The notes under the pieces were generated by a model that searched no databases, was not told the origin of the DNA, and saw nothing but the letters and a program-made list of their open reading frames with translations. Made by a program: the position numbers and the translations under genes. From assembly GCA_029256005.1 (NCBI GenBank), contig JAQSYS010000035.1, forward strand, positions 1 through 10,929: DNA of 10,929 nt, written 5' to 3'. This DNA is from Sedimentibacter sp. (lineage in GTDB: Bacteria; Bacillota; Clostridia; Tissierellales; Sedimentibacteraceae). Each line of letters begins with the position of its first letter. Within the stretch, counting starts at the first letter, position 1. Below are positions 1 through 7,076 of the stretch, piece by piece.

Positions 1-1212
1 TAGCATGCCCACGTTTTGTTTGTATGACTTGCATTTTACTAGGTATTCTTTTATAAGACTGTTTACTCTTGCTTCGATTTTTTTCATTTTCAACATAAAT
101 CTGCCTGAGTATTCGGGGCTGTCATATTGATTAGAAAGAATATTGTCCATTATATTCATGTTAGATGCGCAACCTAAAGTCATTCTGTCTTCGGGAATGT
201 GCGCAACACCTAATTTCCTTATATTATATATGCTGTTGTTTTTAATATCCTTATCAAATATTTTAATTTCACCTGCATATTTTTTTGTAAGGCCAGTCAA
301 CGCTTCAACAAGATGACCTTGTCCGTTTCCTTCAACCCCTGCAATTCCGAATATTTCTCCTGCTTTTAAATCAAAGGATAAGTCATTAACTCTCAATACA
401 CCTGTTGCTCCTGCTACCTTAAGATTTCTAACCTTCATCACAGTTTCCTTAAGCTGAACAGGCTTTTTGTTAAATGTCATAACAACATCTCTTCCCACCA
501 TGAGCTTAGACATTTCACTCGTTGAAATGTCAATTACATTGTGAGTTCCCATGCTTTTACCGTTTCGCATTATGGTTGCTCTGTCGCAGATTGATTTAAT
601 TTCATCCAGCTTATGGGATATGAAAATAATTGTATGTCCTAGTTCTTTTAATTTCTTCAGCTGTATAAAAAGTTCATCTGTTTCCTGTGGAGTCAGCACT
701 GCAGTAGGTTCATCCAATATAAGTATGTCTGCGCCTCTATATAATGCCTTCAATATTTCAACCTTTTGCTTAATACCTACAGGGAGATCTTCAACTTTCG
801 ACGTTACATCGATATCAAAATTATATTTCTTTGCTATAGAATCAGAAACTTCAATAGCTTTATCCATATTGATGAACATGCTTCTTTTCGGTTCAACACC
901 AAGGATGATATTCTCTGCTACAGTAAGTGAAGGAACAAGCATAAAGTGCTGGTGAACCATTCCAATTCCTTTTTTTATTGCATCCTGAGGGGACCTTAAA
1001 GTAATTTGTTCGCCATTCAATATTATCTGCCCTTGCTCTGGTGATTCAAGTCCGAATAGAACCTTCATCAATGTGCTTTTTCCAGCTCCGTTTTCACCTA
1101 ATAATGCATGTATTTCTCCTTTTTCAAGCTCTAAGGTTACATCTTCTACTGCCACTACCCCATTAGGATAAATCTTCATTATATTTTTCATCTCAAGCAC
1201 TTTATTGCTCAT
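1..1212 (-). CDS. Nucleoside ABC transporter, ATP-binding protein (3' end beyond window)
   Basis: This is the 5' 404 codons of an ATPase subunit of the sugar/nucleoside (RbsA/NupO-like) importer class. The frame is open to the left edge, so roughly the last 100 residues are missing, since family members are about 500 residues. There are two nucleotide-binding halves. The first has Walker A GENGAGKST (39-47), Q-loop Gln88, a signature-like stretch VGIKQKVEILKAL (145-157), Walker B ILILDEP (163-169) and switch His200. The second half begins near residue 260 and has a degenerate Walker A, GVEGNGQG (292-299), lacking GKS, as is usual in this family. The start ATG at 1212 follows GGAGG at 1221-1225 with 8-base spacing. 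It lies downstream of the BMP lipoprotein gene, and its permease partners should lie further left. It powers nucleoside uptake at the inner face of the membrane. The family call is firm; nucleoside specificity is inferred from the BMP and deoD neighbours. Confidence 0.95.
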   Translation of the reverse strand, partial: MSNKVLEMKNIMKIYPNGVVAVEDVTLELEKGEIHALLGENGAGKSTLMKVLFGLESPEQGQIILNGEQITLRSPQDAIKKGIGMVHQHFMLVPSLTVAENIILGVEPKRSMFINMDKAIEVSDSIAKKYNFDIDVTSKVEDLPVGIKQKVEILKALYRGADILILDEPTAVLTPQETDELFIQLKKLKELGHTIIFISHKLDEIKSICDRATIMRNGKSMGTHNVIDISTSEMSKLMVGRDVVMTFNKKPVQLKETVMKVRNLKVAGATGVLRVNDLSFDLKAGEIFGIAGVEGNGQGHLVEALTGLTKKYAGEIKIFDKDIKNNSIYNIRKLGVAHIPEDRMTLGCASNMNIMDNILSNQYDSPEYSGRFMLKMKKIEARVNSLIKEYLVKCKSYKQNVGML

Positions 1213-1234
1213 GGTAGTATCCTCCGTATAATTT

Positions 1235-1304
1235 TATTAATAATTAATAATTGACGGCTATTGTGGCCGCATTTACTTTAGCAGGCAATTATTAATTATT
1301 AATA
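1235..1304. repeat. Perfect 19-bp inverted repeat enclosing a small GC hairpin
   Basis: Bases 1235-1253 and 1286-1304 are exact reverse complements over 19 bp, built from AT-rich ATTAATA-like units and ending in G/C at the inner edge. The 32-base interior holds a second foldback, CGGCTA at 1255-1260 against TGGCCG at 1264-1269 (one G-T wobble) with a 3-base loop. The element lies wholly in the spacer between the BMP lipoprotein gene and the ABC ATPase gene and ends just upstream of the latter's ribosome-binding site. There is no coding capacity and no clear target-site duplication. It could be a small MITE- or REP-like interspersed element, or an RNA structure tuning expression of the ATPase gene. 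The repeat itself is directly visible; its nature is inference. Confidence 0.75.
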
Positions 1305-1318
1305 CCAATCAATCTTAT

Positions 1319-1347
1319 AAACAGTCAGGGTTTACCCCTGACTGTTT
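1319..1347 (-). terminator. 12-bp hairpin after the BMP lipoprotein gene (attenuator or mRNA stabiliser)
   Basis: Bases 1319-1330 (AAACAGTCAGGG) pair perfectly with 1336-1347 around a 5-base loop. The hairpin begins 13 bases after the lipoprotein stop codon. In the direction of the operon the 3' arm is followed only by a broken T/A stretch (TTTATAAG), so full intrinsic termination looks weak. The T6 run (1345-1350) lies on the other strand, where no gene reads toward it. Intercistronic hairpins after binding-protein genes are known in ABC operons to raise binding-protein output relative to the membrane subunits, by partial termination or by blocking 3' exonucleases. That role is the likely one here, by inference. 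Confidence 0.7.
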
Positions 1348-1360
1348 TTTAATAACTTTA

Positions 1361-2524
1361 CTATTTTACTGAATCTTTAATTGCTTGGATTTCTTCTGTT
1401 GATTTTCCTATTGCTGTATCAACAACTATATCTCCATCAGTAATTTTTTGTTCTAATTCATCTAATGTTGTTCTGATTGCTTCAGGAAGCATATCTTCAT
1501 AGTGAGCATCCTTTACGATTTCAACTCCGCCTTCAGCAAATCCTAAAGATTCAGCCTTGCCATACTCAAGCTTTCCTTCTAAGTCAAGCTTAATAGCTCT
1601 TATTAAAGAATTACCAACATTTTTAAGTGCAGATGTTGGGATTACCTGAGCTTTTTCCGGTAATAAAGCAGCCTGATCTGAGTCAACGCCAAATGCATAT
1701 TTTTTAGCATCTACTGCAGCTTCGATTTGACCTAATCCAGCAGCACCTGCTACGTTGTATCCAACATCTGCTCCACCACTTTGATATTGAGTAAGAGCAA
1801 TGTCTTTACCTGCAGCTGAATCATAGAAGTTACCAACATAGCCTATTGCTACTTTAACTTCAGGATCTATTTCTTTAGCTCCTTGAATGTATCCAACTAA
1901 AAAGTCATTGATTATAGGATTTTCCATACCACCCAAGAAACCTAAAGTTTTAGTTGCTGGATCAATATTTTCAAGCTCTGTGTTTGTAGTCATCATGGCA
2001 GCAGCTGCACCAATGAGGTATGATACTTCATTTTGTTTGTACAATACGTTGTAAATATTATTATTATTTGCTCTAGCTGTGAAATCATATGTTTCATCAA
2101 AGAATATGAATTTTTGATCTGGGAATTGTTTTGATGCATTTTCTAAAGCATCAATCATTTGCCAAGTTCCAATTATAATAACGTCATATTCTTCACTATC
2201 GCAATATTCCAACAATGTTGGTTCCCATTTTGGTTCATCAGCAGGAGTAGCTCCCATTTGTTCAACTTTAAAATCAAACTTTTCAGCACCTAATTCTTTT
2301 TTTAAAGCTTCAAGTCCTGAATTAGCTGAATCAAAAAATGATTTGTCTCCTAATGTTCCGTTTAACAAAAGCGCTGCCTTGTATGGCTTGCCATCTTCAG
2401 CAGGTGTTTCAGTTCCTGGTGTTTCTGTTCCAGGTGTTTCCGGTGTTTTTGCAGGTTCTTTAGCACAAGCAGTCATAGCAAAAATCATGAGCACTGCAAG
2501 CAATAATGAAAGCATTTTTTTCAT
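1361..2524 (-). CDS. BMP-family nucleoside-binding lipoprotein of an ABC importer
   Basis: This 387-residue extracellular substrate-binding protein belongs to the BMP/Med (PnrA/TmpC-like) family, whose characterised members bind purine or other nucleosides. Residues 1-19 form a lipoprotein signal peptide with a basic MKK start, a hydrophobic core and a lipobox ending at Cys20, so the mature protein should be tethered to the outer face of the membrane. Residues 21-45 are a Pro/Thr/Glu linker with PGTET repeated. The folded domain starts near residue 48, with the family motif GDKSFFDSA (59-67) close to its start. The ATG overlaps the upstream stop codon as ATGA, with GGAGG at 2534-2538, 9 bases upstream. 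It is followed by a hairpin and then the ATPase gene of the same importer. Salvage-gene neighbours favour nucleosides as the ligand; the exact nucleoside is not readable from the sequence. Confidence 0.95.
   Translation of the reverse strand: MKKMLSLLLAVLMIFAMTACAKEPAKTPETPGTETPGTETPAEDGKPYKAALLLNGTLGDKSFFDSANSGLEALKKELGAEKFDFKVEQMGATPADEPKWEPTLLEYCDSEEYDVIIIGTWQMIDALENASKQFPDQKFIFFDETYDFTARANNNNIYNVLYKQNEVSYLIGAAAAMMTTNTELENIDPATKTLGFLGGMENPIINDFLVGYIQGAKEIDPEVKVAIGYVGNFYDSAAGKDIALTQYQSGGADVGYNVAGAAGLGQIEAAVDAKKYAFGVDSDQAALLPEKAQVIPTSALKNVGNSLIRAIKLDLEGKLEYGKAESLGFAEGGVEIVKDAHYEDMLPEAIRTTLDELEQKITDGDIVVDTAIGKSTEEIQAIKDSVK
2403..2443 (-). repeat. Short 15-base tandem repeat encoding the PGTET linker
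   Basis: Two units of 15 bases (2403-2417 and 2418-2432) match at 13 positions, and a third partial unit continues to about 2443. They encode the Pro-Gly-Thr-Glu-Thr repeats just after the lipidated cysteine of the BMP protein. Such linkers space the ligand-binding domain from the membrane. Copy number may vary between strains by slippage, always in frame because the period is 15. Confidence 0.7.
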
Positions 2525-3927
2525 TTGTTATTTCCTCCAATTTTAGCTTTTATTATGTATTTTAAAGTATCACAGACTAAATCATCCAGCTTAATTTCTT
2601 CATAATACCTCATGTAGGTAATTAGTTTATCAAAAGCCGGTGATAATAGTCTTTTTGGAATGATACGCATTCCCTTTTGAATTCCCAAGACAGGCATAAT
2701 CATGCCTGCGTTGCAATCTGCATCAATGCCACACATTGTTATTATATTAAGGGTTTTTTCATAATCTCCCTCGCCATACATAAGTGCAATTATTTCGCAG
2801 CATGCATTTGGGTAAGCATGAATCCAATTGTATTTAATATATTTTTTCTCACAATCTGCCAACGCGTCATGCCAGTCGCTGTATTTTAAGCAACAATCAT
2901 AAGCATATTTAACAACTGAATAATATTCGCTGTCAGTCGGTATCATAGAAATTGATTGCTTTACTATGTCCTTGATATCATCATTAATAAATGACAATGA
3001 AATCATTACAGCATTGAAAACTTCACCTATAATGCCGTTGTTGATGTGAGAAACTTCTCCATCTATCCATGCAAGCTTAGCTGCCAAACTCGGATTTCCA
3101 GGTGCTACCATACCGCATATTGCACCCCTCATTTGAGCTCCAATCCATTCATTAAAGGGATTGTTCCATTTAGCACTTTCCGGAGGCATCATACCTGCAC
3201 GAATATTCCTTAATGCGAGCTCTTCTGCAGACCATCCTACAGGTATCAAACCAATCCATGATAAAGCAATATCCTTGCTTGTAACATTGTAGCCTTTATC
3301 CTTAAATGCATCAAGAAAAGCTATTTCAAAGGTAATGTCATCATTATAGGTGTTTGGCTCTCTTATATAACCCTTCAAATCTCCAAAAACCTCATAAAGA
3401 TTTTTAGATGTGTAGCCTTCAACCATGGTTCCCATTGCGGCTCCAATAAGTTGAGATACCCATGCTGCTCTTATCTGATCCTTAAATTTTTCCGAATGTA
3501 TGTCTACTTCAACAGCACTTGGAAATTGAACCTTTTGTTCAAATTGTTCAAAGCTGCTGTAATATGTGTAATTCCAATATGGTGAATCTTCATTCTTTCT
3601 TGCATTTAAAAATTCGTTTCTTAACTCTGCAGAAATTTTTTGAAGCTCCACATTGTTTTTTTCTTTATGTGCAATAAAACCTTTTTCTAAAAGCTCATAT
3701 GCATTGTCAACTGTATAGCCTCTATTTTCAAGCGCTTGTACTGCAGCAATCATAGCAATTTCAGGTGCACCAGAACCAGGAACGTTGCTGCCCCAATCAA
3801 GGTTTAACATACCGTCATAAAACTCAGCAACAGCTTTTAATGCACTCCAGCCCTGCTCACCTTCACTTAATACAGTTGGTTTCGCATTTGAAAATAAATC
3901 ATATGCCATTTCCCAAGCTTTTTTCAT
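2521..3927 (-). CDS. Divergent ADP-ribosylglycohydrolase-family protein in a nucleoside operon
   Basis: The protein has 468 residues. From about 150 onward it resembles the ADP-ribosylglycohydrolase (DraG/ARH) fold: IGAAMGTMVEG (161-171), YNDDITFEIAFLDA (194-207) in place of the usual TDDT metal motif, SH at 293-294, and GIDADCNAG (400-408) in place of the usual GxDtDT motif. Asp196, Asp197, Asp402 and Asp404 are kept, but the threonines that normally follow the two Asp pairs are Ile198 and Cys405. Residues 1-140 form an extra N-terminal region I cannot assign; it contains a GSNVPGSGAPE stretch (46-56). No signal peptide is seen. The ATG follows AAGGAG, which overlaps the deoD stop, and the 3' end overlaps the BMP gene as ATGA, so it is translationally coupled to both. 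Placement between a nucleoside phosphorylase and a nucleoside-binding protein suggests an N-glycoside substrate (nucleoside or ADP-ribose-like) by inference. The family is fairly sure; the reaction is unknown. Confidence 0.85.
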   Translation of the reverse strand: MKKAWEMAYDLFSNAKPTVLSEGEQGWSALKAVAEFYDGMLNLDWGSNVPGSGAPEIAMIAAVQALENRGYTVDNAYELLEKGFIAHKEKNNVELQKISAELRNEFLNARKNEDSPYWNYTYYSSFEQFEQKVQFPSAVEVDIHSEKFKDQIRAAWVSQLIGAAMGTMVEGYTSKNLYEVFGDLKGYIREPNTYNDDITFEIAFLDAFKDKGYNVTSKDIALSWIGLIPVGWSAEELALRNIRAGMMPPESAKWNNPFNEWIGAQMRGAICGMVAPGNPSLAAKLAWIDGEVSHINNGIIGEVFNAVMISLSFINDDIKDIVKQSISMIPTDSEYYSVVKYAYDCCLKYSDWHDALADCEKKYIKYNWIHAYPNACCEIIALMYGEGDYEKTLNIITMCGIDADCNAGMIMPVLGIQKGMRIIPKRLLSPAFDKLITYMRYYEEIKLDDLVCDTLKYIIKAKIGGNNK

Positions 3928-3930
3928 CTG

Positions 3931-3938
3931 AACTCCTT
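3931..3938 (-). promoter_or_regulatory. Ribosome-binding site overlapping the deoD stop codon
   Basis: The sequence AAGGAGTT on the minus strand shares bases with the TAA stop of deoD (3937-3939) and sits 3 bases from the glycohydrolase ATG (5 bases from the AGGAG core). Ribosomes ending deoD finish on the initiation site of the next gene, so the two products are probably made in linked amounts. Confidence 0.75.
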
Positions 3939-4638
3939 AAGCTAGCTCAAGAGCAATTTTCATCATATCTTTAAATCCTTTTTCCCTTTGCTCTGGAGTA
4001 GTTTCTGTATGATTTGCAATTGAATCTGATACTGTAAGTATTGTAAGAGCATTAACTCCTGCTCTGTTTGCATTGCAATACAATGCATAAGATTCCATTT
4101 CAGCAGCTATGCATCCCATCTTCGCCCAGCTCTTCCAGCTATCAGGATCATCATGGTAGAATATATCTGATGTAACTATGTTTCCAACAGTTACTGGGAT
4201 ATTGTTGTTATCAGCTGCCAATTTAGCCTTGTATAGCAGTTCCCATGAAGAAGTCGCTGAATAAATTCCAGGAAGATTATATTGATCAGCAAAATTTGAA
4301 TCTGTACTTGCTCCCATTGCCAAAATTATATCATAAAGATTTAATTTCGGGTCATAAGCGCCACATGAACCAATTCTGATTAAATTCTTTACTCCATACA
4401 TATGAATCAATTCATAAGAATAAATTCCTATTGAAGGGCATCCCATACCTGTTCCCATTACAGAAACTTTTTTACCATTATATGTACCTGTATATCCAAA
4501 CATATTTCTTACTGCATTAAATTGCTCAACATCCTCTAAGAAATTTTCTGCGATAAATTTTGCTCTTAACGGATCTCCCGGTAACAAAACTGTTTCTGCT
4601 ATATTACCTTTAATAGCACTATTGTGTGGTGTTGTCAT
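3937..4638 (-). CDS. deoD: Purine-nucleoside phosphorylase, DeoD type
   Basis: This 233-residue cytoplasmic enzyme cleaves purine (deoxy)nucleosides with phosphate to give free base and (deoxy)ribose-1-phosphate. It has full length for the hexameric DeoD family (about 235 residues). Visible family residues include His5 (TPHN), the phosphate site LLPGDPLRAK (18-27) with Arg25, Arg44, Arg88 and Ser91 in RIGSCG, the ribose-binding AEMES (179-183), and the catalytic Asp205 in TVSDS, equivalent to Asp204 of the E. coli enzyme. The ATG at 4638 follows AAGGAG near 4645-4650. It is the first gene of the nucleoside operon, behind its own promoter. It supplies bases for salvage and pentose phosphate for carbon use from nucleosides imported by the downstream ABC system. 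Confidence 0.97.
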   Translation of the reverse strand: MTTPHNSAIKGNIAETVLLPGDPLRAKFIAENFLEDVEQFNAVRNMFGYTGTYNGKKVSVMGTGMGCPSIGIYSYELIHMYGVKNLIRIGSCGAYDPKLNLYDIILAMGASTDSNFADQYNLPGIYSATSSWELLYKAKLAADNNNIPVTVGNIVTSDIFYHDDPDSWKSWAKMGCIAAEMESYALYCNANRAGVNALTILTVSDSIANHTETTPEQREKGFKDMMKIALELA

Positions 4639-4698
4639 ATTTTTCTCCTTTATTTATAATTTTGAAATTATTTTAGTATAATTAAATAAAGCTTTAAT

Positions 4699-4727
4699 AT
4701 ATTACTACTTTTATGATAAAACGTCAA
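4699..4727 (-). promoter_or_regulatory. Sigma-A-type promoter for the deoD nucleoside operon
   Basis: The minus strand reads TTGACG (4727-4722), a 17-base spacer, then TAATAT (4704-4699). Each hexamer matches the housekeeping consensus at five of six positions, and the spacing is optimal. The start point would fall near 4692, giving a 5' leader of about 54 bases. A 10-bp palindrome, TAAAGCTTTA (4687-4696), covers the predicted start point and could be an operator, although AT-rich palindromes also arise by chance. The leader is too short for a purine riboswitch. Confidence 0.7.
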
Positions 4728-4770
4728 TATATGTAATGCTTAATTAAACTAATTATGTATAAATAATTCT

Positions 4771-5712
4771 CTATTTTCTTCTTGATGTTCTGCTATTTTT
4801 ATCGTTTCTGTCATTTTTATTGTTTGTTCTTTGCACTGAACGATTATTTCCTGTATATGTCTTTTTATTTCCATCTGAAAGTCGAATTCCTTCTCTTGTC
4901 ATTTCAATAACATTTCTTTTCATAAGTCTACCGACTGCTTTTTTGAATGAGCTTTTGCTTAGTCCAATCAGATTCTTAATATCTTCAGGATTTGAATCAT
5001 CATTTAAAGGAAGCAACCCTTTGTTTTTAACAACGGCATTGAGAATTTTCTCTCCATCATTATCAATTTGAAGCCTTGGAGCATCCTTCAAACTTAAATC
5101 TAGCTTTCCGTCTTCTTTCACATTACTTACTCTTACTTCTACAATATCACCTGAGTGCAATGGCTTTAATATTTCTCCCTCATGAATTAATCCAAGATAT
5201 TTACCTTCAACAGCAACCATTGCTCCAAGTCCTCTTTTTAAACTAAACACAGTTCCTTTAACCATATCATTTACCTTATAAGGTGAATTGGTTCCCAAAA
5301 CCTTAAACAGATTCATTGTAGCACACAGACGTTCAGATTTGTCAATATATAAACCAAAAAGGTATTCTCCGTTAAGTTTAATTTCACCAATTTGTTCCTT
5401 AAATGGTAAGAACAAGTCCTTTTCTAGACCCCAATTTAAAAAAGCGCCAATTCTGGTCATCTGCACAACTCTCAAATAAGTTATTTCACCCATTACCAAC
5501 TTAGGTCTTTTAGTTGTTGCAATTGTTCTGTCACTTGAGTCCTTATAAATAAACACCTTAATTTTATCTCCAACATTTGCATCTTCAGGCACTTGCTTTA
5601 ATGGAAGCAACACCCTGTCTTCACCTTTTAAATCATCAAAACTTTTTAAGTATACACCAAAATCAACTTTCTTTGTTATTTCCAGTTCTTGCATTTCTCC
5701 TAATTTTATCAT
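4771..5712 (-). CDS. cvfB: CvfB-family S1 RNA-binding regulator (YitL-like)
   Basis: This 313-residue protein has the layout of CvfB: three S1/OB-type units at about 1-65, 70-135 and 148-210, then a winged-helix domain at about 217-280. The third S1 unit is the clearest, with GTVFSLKRGLGAMVAVEGK (153-171) followed by GLIHEGEI (174-181). The winged-helix part carries GLSKSSFKKAVGRLMKR (250-266). Residues from about 283 to 313 form a low-complexity tail rich in Asn, Arg and Lys, probably disordered and RNA-binding. Staphylococcal CvfB binds RNA and affects virulence gene expression; the family role elsewhere is RNA-linked regulation. The start ATG has GAGGAG at 5718-5723. It lies 51 bases after pgi with no terminator between, so it is probably co-transcribed with it. 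No convincing terminator separates it from the deoD promoter region. Confidence 0.9.
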   Translation of the reverse strand: MIKLGEMQELEITKKVDFGVYLKSFDDLKGEDRVLLPLKQVPEDANVGDKIKVFIYKDSSDRTIATTKRPKLVMGEITYLRVVQMTRIGAFLNWGLEKDLFLPFKEQIGEIKLNGEYLFGLYIDKSERLCATMNLFKVLGTNSPYKVNDMVKGTVFSLKRGLGAMVAVEGKYLGLIHEGEILKPLHSGDIVEVRVSNVKEDGKLDLSLKDAPRLQIDNDGEKILNAVVKNKGLLPLNDDSNPEDIKNLIGLSKSSFKKAVGRLMKRNVIEMTREGIRLSDGNKKTYTGNNRSVQRTNNKNDRNDKNSRTSRRK

Positions 5713-5763
5713 ATTATCTCCTCATAATACGTATTTCGATTTTTCTGTTTTTTCTATTATTTC

Positions 5764-7047
5764 TTACCTTTTTCCCAACAGTCTAAACATATTTTTTTTA
5801 TAATTTTCAACTCCAGGCTGTGTGAATGGGTCTATATTGTTAGTATATCCGCTTATTCCGCATGTCATCATAAAAAAATAAAAAAGCTTACCTAAATAGA
5901 ACTCATTCATTTCAGGAACTTTAATCACTATACCTGGAACATCACCTTCATTGTGAGCCATGAAGGTTCCTTCAAAAGCATTTTTATTTAAGAAACTTAG
6001 CTTCTTGCCTGAAATGTAATTTAGTTTGTCAAAATCTTTGTCATCATATGGTACAACTATGTCAATTTTACTGTCTTCAATAATAACTGATGTTTCAAAA
6101 ATTATTTTTCTTCCTTCTTGGACAAACTGCCCCATGGAATGAAGGTCTGTCGTAAAATTCAATGAAGCAGGAAAAACTCCCTTTCCTTCCTTGCCTTCAC
6201 TTTCTCCAAAAAGCTGCTTCCACCATTCTGAAATTGATATGCATGATGGTTCATAATTTACCAATATTTCTACATCCTTGCCTCTTCTGTTCAATATGTT
6301 TCTTGCAGCTGCATAAAGACAGCATATATTGTCATTGAAGTTTTTATTCTTATAATCCTCTGCTCCGGACTTAAGTCCATTAATAAACTCATCTGTATCA
6401 AGACCTGCAGCGGCCATTGGAAGCAAACCTACAGGTGTTATGACTGAATATCTTCCCCCTATATCATCAGGAATCACAAATGTTTTATAATTGTTTATAT
6501 TGGATATGTTTTTTAATGCACCTTTTTCCTTGTCTGTTATTACAAAAATACGATTATTAGCTTCCTGCTTGTACTTCTGCTCCATTAATTCTTTTATAAT
6601 TCTGAAAGAAACAGCAGTTTCCAGAGTCGTTCCTGACTTTGAAATCACAATAATGCAAATATCCTTTTCTTTCACAACCTCTACAAGATTTTTTAAATAT
6701 GCACCGCTTAAATTTTGCCCTGCATAATATATTTTAGGACTTGTAAGTTCATTATGAAAATCTCCTCGTATTGCTTCTACAACTGCCTTTGCTCCTAAAT
6801 ATGAGCCACCTATGCCAAGCAGTATAAATGCATCACAATTATCTTTAATATACTTTGCACTCTTCTTAATTTCATTATACTCTTCAATGTTAATATTGGA
6901 AGCATAATCAACCCACCCAGTCATATCGCTGCTTATACCTTTTTTATGTAGTAGAAGCTCCTGTGCAGCCATTATTTCAGGTGAAATTGCCTCTAATTCA
7001 TTTTCACTAATAAAACTCCCCTTTAAATCTAAAAAAATATCCCTCAT
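5764..7047 (-). CDS. pgi: Glucose-6-phosphate isomerase
   Basis: This cytoplasmic enzyme interconverts glucose-6-phosphate and fructose-6-phosphate in glycolysis and gluconeogenesis. Its 427 residues fit the shorter Gram-positive form (about 430-450). Family signatures are all present: GIGGSYLGAKA (78-88), the phosphate loop ISKSGTTLE (135-143), GGRYSVITPVGLLPMAAAGL (197-216), catalytic Glu284 in GESEGKEG, His303 in DLHSMGQ, and QPGVENYKKNMF (410-421) with the active-site Lys. I choose the ATG at 7047 because AGGAGG lies just upstream (7052-7057). An in-frame ATG at 7077 would overlap the previous stop codon as TAATG and add ten residues without family similarity, but has no good ribosome site. 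Placement next to yvcK, a gluconeogenesis factor, suits a carbon-flux theme. Confidence 0.97.
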   Translation of the reverse strand: MRDIFLDLKGSFISENELEAISPEIMAAQELLLHKKGISSDMTGWVDYASNINIEEYNEIKKSAKYIKDNCDAFILLGIGGSYLGAKAVVEAIRGDFHNELTSPKIYYAGQNLSGAYLKNLVEVVKEKDICIIVISKSGTTLETAVSFRIIKELMEQKYKQEANNRIFVITDKEKGALKNISNINNYKTFVIPDDIGGRYSVITPVGLLPMAAAGLDTDEFINGLKSGAEDYKNKNFNDNICCLYAAARNILNRRGKDVEILVNYEPSCISISEWWKQLFGESEGKEGKGVFPASLNFTTDLHSMGQFVQEGRKIIFETSVIIEDSKIDIVVPYDDKDFDKLNYISGKKLSFLNKNAFEGTFMAHNEGDVPGIVIKVPEMNEFYLGKLFYFFMMTCGISGYTNNIDPFTQPGVENYKKNMFRLLGKR

Positions 7048-7051
7048 AATT

Positions 7052-7057
7052 CCTCCT
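7052..7057 (-). promoter_or_regulatory. AGGAGG ribosome-binding site that fixes the pgi start
   Basis: The perfect Shine-Dalgarno core AGGAGG ends 4 bases before the ATG at 7047. It lies inside the reading frame opened by the alternative ATG at 7077, so that earlier start would bury it. This favours the shorter protein, which begins MRDIF. Confidence 0.75.
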
Positions 7058-7076
7058 ACAAAATGGACAGTACACA

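Noticed and set aside
551..955. Plus-strand open frame of 134 codons
   Set aside because: It is antisense to the ABC ATPase gene, whose motifs (Walker A, Walker B, switch His) are read on the minus strand. It has no family resemblance and is a frame shadow.
1319..1350. Strong intrinsic terminator on the plus strand
   Set aside because: The hairpin is followed by T6 on the plus strand, but no supported plus-strand gene reads into it. It is reported as an intercistronic hairpin of the minus-strand operon.
2343..2546. Plus-strand frame with Val/Pro/Gly repeats (PGVSVPGVSV)
   Set aside because: The repeat is the reverse reading of the PGTET linker repeats in the BMP lipoprotein, not a separate gene.
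2521..3927. Frameshift or decay of the glycohydrolase-like gene because of its unusual motifs
   Set aside because: The frame is intact over 468 codons, has a good ribosome site and is coupled at both ends. The four acidic ligands are kept, which points to divergence rather than decay.
4639..4770. Purine riboswitch or terminator between cvfB and deoD
   Set aside because: The 5' leader after the predicted start point is only about 54 bases and shows no paired aptamer. The only foldback near the cvfB end is a 6-bp AT-only stem without a U-tract.
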